The notes beneath the pieces are model-generated. The model worked only from the letters and a program-made list of their open reading frames with translations. It had not been told where the DNA came from and did not search any database. From assembly GCF_023502345.1 (NCBI RefSeq), contig NZ_JAMFLX010000002.1, positions 210,721-274,720 on the forward strand: a DNA stretch of 64,000 bases, read 5' to 3'. Source of the DNA: Parendozoicomonas callyspongiae (GTDB lineage: Bacteria; Pseudomonadota; Gammaproteobacteria; Pseudomonadales; Endozoicomonadaceae). A program made the translations under genes and the position numbers. Positions 58,268 to 64,000 of this stretch are shown here, one piece after another (within the stretch, counting starts at the first letter, position 1; each line of letters begins with the position of its first letter).

Positions 58268-58564
58268 CTAGCCGATCATTACCGTTGGACAACCCATAAC
58301 AATAGTACCGCCATGGCTGCTTGAGTCCCCCAGCCTTAATGCTGGACGTTTTGTAATTAAAACAGTTGTACTGCCCATCGGCACTGCATCTGGGGGACCA
58401 ACGCAGACACCGGGTTGACCAGCAGTTGCAGCAGGCAGCTTCCCGATCATAACAGTCGAGGGCATGGGGGCCAGCGGGCCACCGACATGAGGAACAGGAA
58501 CCGGACCGGGTGTCTGCATTGGGCACATGTGCATATCACCAGCTCGGGCAGCAGGCATTGGCAT
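58268..58564 (-). CDS. PAAR-domain spike-tip protein
   Basis: 98 residues from the ATG at 58564 (GCGGAG nine bases upstream). It starts MPMPAARAGDMHMCP and has the alternating Pro-Gly repeats (PVPHVGGPLAPMPSTVMIG and repeats) of PAAR proteins that sharpen the VgrG tip. No C-terminal effector domain. It forms an operon with tssJ. Confidence 0.9.
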   Translation of the reverse strand: MPMPAARAGDMHMCPMQTPGPVPVPHVGGPLAPMPSTVMIGKLPAATAGQPGVCVGPPDAVPMGSTTVLITKRPALRLGDSSSHGGTIVMGCPTVMIG

Positions 58565-58724
58565 AATAAACAACTCCGCAAAAATTAAAGGTACTATGTT
58601 AGGCCAAAATGCCAAAACTCGCTTCCTGCTGAAGCTGGGCTTCTGTCCCTGAATTTTTTGGGTGTCATCCCTACTTCTTTGCGGAACAGTGATGCGGGGC
58701 AGTAGTTATGGACACCTCTCTAAG

Positions 58725-58830
58725 AGCCTGTTCATAATCCACAGTGACAGGGGTAGCCAATATTGCTCTCAGGCATTTCGGGATATCCTTCAGGAGCATA
58801 CTCAGGCACCAGCCCAGAATGACGAGAAAT
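58725..58830 (+). pseudogene. Remnant of IS3-family transposase (integrase core)
   Basis: The frame reads FIIHSDRGSQYCSQAFRDIL, the DDE-region motif of IS3 OrfB, then degenerates. No upstream or downstream transposase sequence and no inverted ends are recognised. It is a truncated relic between PAAR and the Fic-like gene. Confidence 0.85.
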
Positions 58831-58882
58831 GCTCATCCGGATATAATGATAAGAATTTCCATAGAATTCCTGAGAAACGCCA

Positions 58883-59578
58883 ATGATAACGGCAAAAGAC
58901 ACAGTTTGGGGAATGAATCCCAATCCTGCGATGGCCAAGCAGCTTGCCGTTCGTGATGTTCCGTCCCTCGTTTATGATGCTGTAAATCTTGAAGGTGTAG
59001 CGATGACCTTACCAGAGGTGCAGACGCTTCTGGACGGGATAACTGTTGGTGGTCACAAAATCAGCGATCAGAACATGGCTCTAAACCAGGCTGATGCATG
59101 GAAACACCTTTTTAAGCTGGTATCAGACAATGCCTTTTCTTTTTCAAAACCAGTCGCTTTAGACATTCATAAAATTGCTTGTAAAGAAGAAGCTTTAGCG
59201 TGGGGAGCATTTCGTACTGGTAACGTAACTATCAGTGGTTCAAGTTATGAACCACCTTCTCCTAAAGAACTGGATCAAATCTGGGCTGACATTGAAAAGG
59301 AAGTGAGTTCATGCAATGACATCTATGATCGGGCAGTTACCGCCTTTCTGAGAATGGCAAGGGCACAGCTCTTTTGGGATGTGAATAAACGCATGGGCAG
59401 GTTCATGATGAATGGAATTCTTCTTGAAGCCGGTTACCCCATTATTAATGTTCCAGCCAAAAGACAGAAAGAATTCAACCAGTTCATGCTTGAATTCTAC
59501 AGCTCCGGCAATATGGCTCCCATGAATCAATTTCTGCGTGAGTGTATCAACCCAAAAATCATAGAAAACTTCCAGTGA
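58883..59578 (+). CDS. Fic-domain-like protein with a substituted catalytic motif
   Basis: 231 residues with the Fic fold layout: an early NLEGVAMTLPEVQ (like the helical EGN-type inhibitory stretch), GAFRTGNVTISGSSYEPPSP and a core of helices. The motif that should read HPFxDGNGRxxR instead reads AQLFWDVNKRMGR (162-173), so the essential His is Gln162 and the nucleotide-binding GNG is VNK. It may not AMPylate. ATG start has no strong ribosome-binding site. It is bracketed by IS3 and IS110 remnants, which suggests transfer. Whether T6SS-delivered is unknown. Confidence 0.72.
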   Translation: MITAKDTVWGMNPNPAMAKQLAVRDVPSLVYDAVNLEGVAMTLPEVQTLLDGITVGGHKISDQNMALNQADAWKHLFKLVSDNAFSFSKPVALDIHKIACKEEALAWGAFRTGNVTISGSSYEPPSPKELDQIWADIEKEVSSCNDIYDRAVTAFLRMARAQLFWDVNKRMGRFMMNGILLEAGYPIINVPAKRQKEFNQFMLEFYSSGNMAPMNQFLRECINPKIIENFQ

Positions 59579-59677
59579 TACATGGCTAACAGGTAACTAC
59601 GGTTCTCTGTTAAGTCATTAGGCAGTACCAGATTTCAGGCTGATCAAATACATTCTCTTCGCAATTAATTGTCGGAG

Positions 59678-59835
59678 CTATTTCAAATACTTGCTTGAGC
59701 TAATCTCAAACTGCTCTGTAGTGGTCTGTTTTGTCAGAAAAGCCCAAGCAATACGTGCTAACTTATTTGCCAGTGCAACTACAGCGACATTTCCGTGTGT
59801 GCGAGCGTATAGTGCAAGACTCCAGTGTTGCAATG
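59678..59835 (-). pseudogene. C-terminal remnant of an IS110-family transposase
   Basis: Reading from the right, the frame gives THGNVAVVALANKLARIAWA, the conserved C-terminus of IS110-type DEDD transposases, ending in TAG at 59678-59680. Upstream codons are stops, so only the tail remains. Confidence 0.85.
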
Positions 59836-59889
59836 TATTCTATCAGCTTTTGCCTCTTCATCTTTTTACGGGACATTTTCTGGTCACTG

Positions 59890-60284
59890 CCAGCCCCGTC
59901 GAAAAGGTGAATGATGGTACATTCCGGTATACCGTTGCTGGCAGGAAACAAAACCACGGTTAACAATCTGATTGAAATGGCTAGTGCCAGTAATCCGGCT
60001 GCCAGAAATTTTGACGGATACAAGCCTGTTTCCAGTGAGCCTCTGCTTTTAATGGCTTCGGATGTAATTGTTGTCAGCCAGTCGACACTGTCCGCAAAGA
60101 GAAGGATCTGGATGCCGTGCTGAAACTGATGTCTGGATTGAAAGCAACATCGGCAGGAAGAAACAGGCAGATGTTTATTATTGATGGCAGCGTTATTCAG
60201 GCTGGTCTTGGCCCCCGTATTGGCGAGGTGGCTCTTAAACTGGCAAAACAGATGTATATAATGGAACCGACAGCGAAGCCGTGA
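59890..60284 (+). pseudogene. hmuT: Broken heme-binding protein gene (hmuT)
   Basis: The 3' part of a periplasmic heme ABC-transporter binding protein. The frame from 59911 gives IPLLAGNKTTVNNLIEM and FDGYKPVSSEP, then shifts near 60085-60105; the second frame gives DAVLKLMSGLKATSAG and IQAGLGPRIGEVALKLAKQM to a TGA at 60282-60284. A stop just before 59911 suggests another lesion. The 5' half is missing and replaced by the IS110 remnant. It ends on the hmuU start codon, as an intact operon would. Confidence 0.8.
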
Positions 60285-61333
60285 TGACCAGGGAAAGCAG
60301 AGCACGTTTATTTATGGCTGCACTGGCAATGATTTTGCCAGCAACTATTGTTTTATCCATTTCCATCGGCGCCGTTCCGGTGTCGCTGGCTGATTTTCTT
60401 CAGCTGCTGCAGAAGTGGCTCGGGTTCGCTTCTGATGAAGGTGCCGGGTCACAAAGCCAGATGGTGATTGAAGTTATCCGATTGCCAAGAACTCTTTTGG
60501 GAATACTGGTAGGCAGTACACTTGCCGTCTGTGGTGGTGCCATGCAGGGGTTATTCAGAAACCCACTGGCCGATCCAAGCATTATTGGTGTATCCAGCGG
60601 TGCAGCTCTGGGAGCCGGGGTTGGCATTATCCTGGTGGGAATGCTTCCGGTTGCCTTTGTGTTAACTCTGCAGATTTATACCGTGCCATTTTTGGCATTT
60701 CTAGGCGGTTTTGGTGCCACGCTGCTGGTTTACAAGATCGGAACAACCAGTCATGGGTCGTCGGTTGCCACCATGTTGCTGGCCGGTATTGCCATTGGTG
60801 CCCTGAGTGGGGCGGGTATGGGCATTCTGACTTATATCTCTGACGATACCATGTTGCGCAATCTGACCTTCTGGCAGATGGGCAGTCTGGGAGGTGCAAC
60901 CTGGAAACAGCTGCTGGTGATAATTCCCATTATGCTGGGTATACAGCTTTTTCTTATAGCCCAGGCAAAAGGTCTGAATGCACTGCTGTTGGGGGAATCG
61001 GAAGCGAGACATCTGGGTTTTAATATTCAGAATCTGAAAGTACGCCTGATTATTCTGACCGCACTTGGTGTGGGAATTGCTGTCTCTGTATCCGGAATGA
61101 TCGGTTTTGTCGGGCTGGTTGTTCCGCACCTTGTCCGTATGACGATAGGTCCGGATCACCGCTATCTGCTGACTGCTTCAGCCCTGCTGGGTGGTTCCTT
61201 GCTGACACTGGCTGATGTTATCGCCCGGGTTATCGTTACGCCTGCTGAACTGCCTATTGGTATTGTCACTGCGCTTTTGGGTGCGCCTTTCTTTATGTCG
61301 CTGCTGTGGCAGCAGAGAAACAGGATCGGGTAA
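60284..61333 (+). CDS. hmuU: Heme ABC transporter permease HmuU
   Basis: 349 residues, FecCD family, about nine hydrophobic segments. It has the FecCD marks RLPRTLLGILVGSTLAVCGG and QGLFRNPLADPSIIGVSSGA and the end LVVPHLVRMTIGPDHR. It starts at the ATG overlapping the hmuT stop (TGATG). The gene reads intact, but its binding-protein partner is broken. Confidence 0.92.
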   Translation: MTRESRARLFMAALAMILPATIVLSISIGAVPVSLADFLQLLQKWLGFASDEGAGSQSQMVIEVIRLPRTLLGILVGSTLAVCGGAMQGLFRNPLADPSIIGVSSGAALGAGVGIILVGMLPVAFVLTLQIYTVPFLAFLGGFGATLLVYKIGTTSHGSSVATMLLAGIAIGALSGAGMGILTYISDDTMLRNLTFWQMGSLGGATWKQLLVIIPIMLGIQLFLIAQAKGLNALLLGESEARHLGFNIQNLKVRLIILTALGVGIAVSVSGMIGFVGLVVPHLVRMTIGPDHRYLLTASALLGGSLLTLADVIARVIVTPAELPIGIVTALLGAPFFMSLLWQQRNRIG

Positions 61334-61335
61334 TC

Positions 61336-62115
61336 ATGGACGGACTTGACGTCAAAAATGTTTCTGTTCGCCTTGGAAACCATCAGCTTCTGGAGGATGT
61401 CTCTTTCTTGGCTGAACCCGGAGAAGTTGTGGCGATACTCGGCCCTAATGGTGCGGGTAAAACCACCCTGTTCAGGGTTATCACCGACGAACTGAAACCT
61501 GATAGTGGCAACGTTCTTCTTCACGGCACCCCGGTACAGTACTGGGCTCCTGAACAACGTGCCCAGGTCGTTGGTATTCTGCCTCAGTCTTCTTCCCTGA
61601 ATTTTCCTTTTACCGTGCAGGAAGTTGTTCTGCTGGGTCGTTCCCCCTGTAGCACAAGCAGTGAACAGAATGACCAGTATGTGAAGGAAGCCCTGGAAAA
61701 GGTTGATGCCTGGCATCTTCAGGACCGCAACTATACAACCTTGTCGGGAGGTGAGAAGCAACGGGTTCATCTGGCCAGGGTTCTGGTTCAGATCTGGACA
61801 GAGCCGGAGCAGGGCGCACGTCTTCTGCTTCTGGATGAACCGACATCAGCCCTTGATCCGGCCCACCAGCATCAGACCCTGCGCATTGCCCGAGAGTTTG
61901 CCAGGCACCGGGTAGCAGTCGTGGTGATTCTTCACGATCTGAACCTGGCCAGCCAGTACGCCGATCGTCTGGTTCTTTTATCGAAAGGCAGACTGCAGGC
62001 TCATGGTAAACCCGAGAAAGTATTAACCAAAGAGTTGCTGAAGCAGTTACTGGATATAGATGTCTGCATTCTGCCCCACCCCGTAAACGGCAATCCGGTA
62101 GTTCTTGCTGAATAG
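61336..62115 (+). CDS. hmuV: Heme ABC transporter ATPase HmuV
   Basis: 259 residues, ATPase of the heme importer. Walker A GPNGAGKTT, signature LSGGEKQRVHLARVL, Walker B LLLLDEPTSALD. The ATG at 61336 lies just past the hmuU stop; an earlier in-frame start overlaps hmuU by 28 bases. It appears functional in itself. Confidence 0.92.
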   Translation: MDGLDVKNVSVRLGNHQLLEDVSFLAEPGEVVAILGPNGAGKTTLFRVITDELKPDSGNVLLHGTPVQYWAPEQRAQVVGILPQSSSLNFPFTVQEVVLLGRSPCSTSSEQNDQYVKEALEKVDAWHLQDRNYTTLSGGEKQRVHLARVLVQIWTEPEQGARLLLLDEPTSALDPAHQHQTLRIAREFARHRVAVVVILHDLNLASQYADRLVLLSKGRLQAHGKPEKVLTKELLKQLLDIDVCILPHPVNGNPVVLAE

Positions 62116-62181
62116 CCGCTATGCAGAAATTTTGAGACCGCTTTTAGATAAGAATCGGAGGTATGGCCATCAAATGTAAAC

Positions 62182-62305
62182 ATTCGGTGAACCCATTTGC
62201 TGAGCTCGCAATCCCTTGGTACCAGAGGAGTTCTTTTTTTTGGTACGAAGTAACTATGTTGCTACAGCCCTTGAAAACTGGGGATATGACATGGGTTCAC
62301 CGAAT
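62182..62305. mobile_element. Small element with perfect 15-bp inverted ends (MITE-like)
   Basis: ATTCGGTGAACCCAT at 62182-62196 is matched by its exact reverse complement at 62291-62305, giving a 124-base element. The interior has no gene. No clear target duplication flanks it. A non-autonomous transposable element is the likely explanation; a large stem-loop is the alternative. Confidence 0.6.
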
Positions 62306-62411
62306 ACTTACCCTTTTCAGACCCACATCGCGGTTAACCCATTGTTTTAAAGGGCCAAAAATAGAAAATTCCCGTTTTCCATACGAAATGCTTACATGGC
62401 TGAATGCGCCT

Positions 62412-64000
62412 TCATTTTAGTTGTTCATCCATTCGTCTTGAACTCCGAACTAATTGCATAAACTCAGCAAGTTGCGCTTTTTTTTCCTGCTGAGTTAAGC
62501 ATTGGTTTTCCACGAGTTGTTTGTGGAAGTCCGTCAGCTCTGGGAACTGTCGATGAAGTAAGGTTTTGCATACCTGAGTGTGGAGGTATTTTTCCAAATT
62601 GTAATGGGTACGCAAAACACTTAACACAACTTCTATTCCCTCCTGGATCTGTAAACGCTCATCCTCATTTTTGAGTAATGCAGCAATCTTTTTGGAGCCT
62701 TTGGCCATGTCACAATCTGGTTTAGTGCTATACACTCTTCTGAGAATATAAGGTGATAATGAATGCATACTCGAAGTTAAAGCTAGATACCTAATTAAAG
62801 GATGATCTGCTCCAAGAATTGCTACTGATAATGACATTAAGTCTCTTTTCAATTCATATTTTTGCGTCTCGTGGGGAATTGGTAACTTTCCGCATGCGAT
62901 AACTTCAGAAAAACTGATATCTCCTGTAGTACCGATAATAGGACCACTCCCATCAACCAGAAGGTGGATATCTTCACCAGCTAAAGGAAACGGATCTATA
63001 AGGAATAGTGTCTTTCCCTCTGAGGAAACAGCTCCAGTGCTATGAACTTTTTCTTCACCCTTATGCACAATTACAACTTTTTCTATTCCCTTTTTACCAA
63101 GGTTTTTTAGAAAAGCCTCATCGTTTCCACTCTCCAGCAGACCTTTCCCTCTATCTTCTCGCCCCAATCGACACACAAGTTTAATATTGCCAAGTGTATC
63201 TTCATGAATTTGCGCAAGAGAAAGTGCTGTCCCAATAGGGTCATGAGAGTTATAGGTAAAATACAATCCATTTGAAGGACGCTCAAAACCACAATGTTCA
63301 ATATGGTTGCCCACAAATTTTTCTAAAATGGCGCTTTTTGGGGTACGGGTGATAAGCGGATTTTGTTCGACAAATACACCAGCACCAAAAATCCCCGTTG
63401 TTACAGGCTTTTCGCTACGAGGGTTATTCAGGCATGTATTGCTTGCATACTCTGTTATATGAACAGTGTTTTCACTAAGTACATCAGCTATCTCTTCAAC
63501 CACCTCAGATGGCCCGACAATAACGACATCTGCTTGTTCAACAGCATGCTTAGCTTCGCCCCCCTTCATATCGTGGTGAGGTTCTTTTTCGTCAATAAAA
63601 ACGGATTTTACGCCTTGAACATTCAGAATTTCTTCAGCAATTCGACGCTGCTGTGGCTCTATCTTGGCACCACCTATCAGAGTTACTGTTGTATCAGGAA
63701 ACCGCCGCAACATTGCCTCACTCATTTTTCTGCCAAAAGCAAGATCACCCCATCCACAGTGGCCTTTAAGTGAATCTGCCCTATGACAACTTACAACTAT
63801 ATTAGGGGGAACATATCCGTCGGTACCAACCATCGACTGATAGTGAGTGGTATAAGCTTCATCTAATGGATTTACGCGATCATCTACTGAAATTTCTTGG
63901 ATGTTTCTGGCTTGAAGCTTCTGGGTCAAGTCAGTGCGACTCAGGACTGGGCGTTTGGAACTAAGATATGTTTGTGTGGTTAAAGAGTCATTAGTAGTCT
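62412..64000 (-). CDS. GT-B glycosyltransferase-like protein of unknown function (5' partial)
   Basis: The frame is open to the right edge and has no ATG or GTG start within the last 71 bases; a TTG at 63929 would give 505 residues. The sequence has features of a nucleotide-sugar binding GT-B fold: an N-terminal GHCGWGDLAFGRKMSEAML Gly-rich loop and, in the C-terminal half, GTTGDISFSEVIACGKLP (numbering from the TTG, 333-350), similar to the donor-binding loop of GT-B enzymes. No signal peptide is visible. Low-G+C composition and proximity to a MITE-like element suggest an acquired gene. Function unknown. Confidence 0.5.
   Translation of the reverse strand, partial: TTNDSLTTQTYLSSKRPVLSRTDLTQKLQARNIQEISVDDRVNPLDEAYTTHYQSMVGTDGYVPPNIVVSCHRADSLKGHCGWGDLAFGRKMSEAMLRRFPDTTVTLIGGAKIEPQQRRIAEEILNVQGVKSVFIDEKEPHHDMKGGEAKHAVEQADVVIVGPSEVVEEIADVLSENTVHITEYASNTCLNNPRSEKPVTTGIFGAGVFVEQNPLITRTPKSAILEKFVGNHIEHCGFERPSNGLYFTYNSHDPIGTALSLAQIHEDTLGNIKLVCRLGREDRGKGLLESGNDEAFLKNLGKKGIEKVVIVHKGEEKVHSTGAVSSEGKTLFLIDPFPLAGEDIHLLVDGSGPIIGTTGDISFSEVIACGKLPIPHETQKYELKRDLMSLSVAILGADHPLIRYLALTSSMHSLSPYILRRVYSTKPDCDMAKGSKKIAALLKNEDERLQIQEGIEVVLSVLRTHYNLEKYLHTQVCKTLLHRQFPELTDFHKQLVENQCLTQQEKKAQLAEFMQLVRSSRRMDEQLK

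Noticed and set aside
59763..60305. 180-residue minus-strand frame across hmuT
   Set aside because: It is antisense to the broken hmuT and combines unrelated segments; the real minus-strand signal there is only the IS110 tail, in another frame.

Overview
The window looks like the chromosome of a host-associated marine gammaproteobacterium, most likely Endozoicomonas or a close relative (Oceanospirillales). This is inference from gene order and content; there is no rRNA to settle it. The housekeeping backbone (ftsK-lolA-rarA-crcB-serS, cysG, tusDCBE, tRNA-Ser, yccA) follows a Pseudomonas-like order. It is interrupted by genes that look built for contact with eukaryotic cells.

Layout. 0-6.4 kb: 3' part of ftsK, lolA, rarA, a dCMP deaminase, crcB and serS. 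6.4-10.8 kb: an accessory insert between serS and cysG with two divergent genes, a YopH/SptP-type protein tyrosine phosphatase and an exported protein whose C-terminal half resembles eukaryotic UFD1, including a p97/Cdc48-binding SHP-type motif. 10.9-16.2 kb: cysG, a tdk plus deoxynucleoside-kinase pair, the tus sulfur relay genes, tRNA-Ser(UGA) and yccA. 16.3-18.6 kb: an OSGIN-like flavoprotein between two small unknown genes. 19.1-23.6 kb: a glucose/mannose-type ABC transporter. 23.8-25.0 kb: a DsbA/DsbB-type pair. 25.2-27.0 kb: umuDC under a LexA box. 27.1-30.8 kb: an OprD-type porin, an SCP2-domain protein and a class III aminotransferase. 30.9-36.4 kb: one 1845-residue unknown protein with a nucleotidyltransferase-like N-terminus. 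36.6-38.7 kb: greB, a small unknown gene and a DAHP synthase.

39.1-58.6 kb is a type VI secretion cluster: tssM, L, K, G, F, E, a second tssC-like gene, tssC, tssB, hcp, tssA, two uncharacterised genes and a predicted C58-type cysteine protease, all on the minus strand; then vgrG on the plus strand and tssJ and a PAAR gene on the minus strand. tssH/clpV is not in the window, and tssM has lost recognisable Walker motifs. To its right lie a Fic-like protein with a substituted catalytic motif, IS3 and IS110 remnants, a broken heme-uptake operon (hmuT pseudogene, intact hmuU and hmuV), a 124-bp element with perfect 15-bp inverted ends, and a gene with GT-B-like features running off the right edge.

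The T6SS is the delivery machine in view; the C58-like protease beside vgrG is its best candidate cargo. The phosphatase lacks a signal peptide and the UFD1-like protein has one, so these two probably leave the cell by different routes. The UFD1-like protein is the most striking gene: it predicts bacterial engagement of the host ubiquitin/p97 pathway. All homology statements come from reading the sequence and from remembered family motifs; no search was run.
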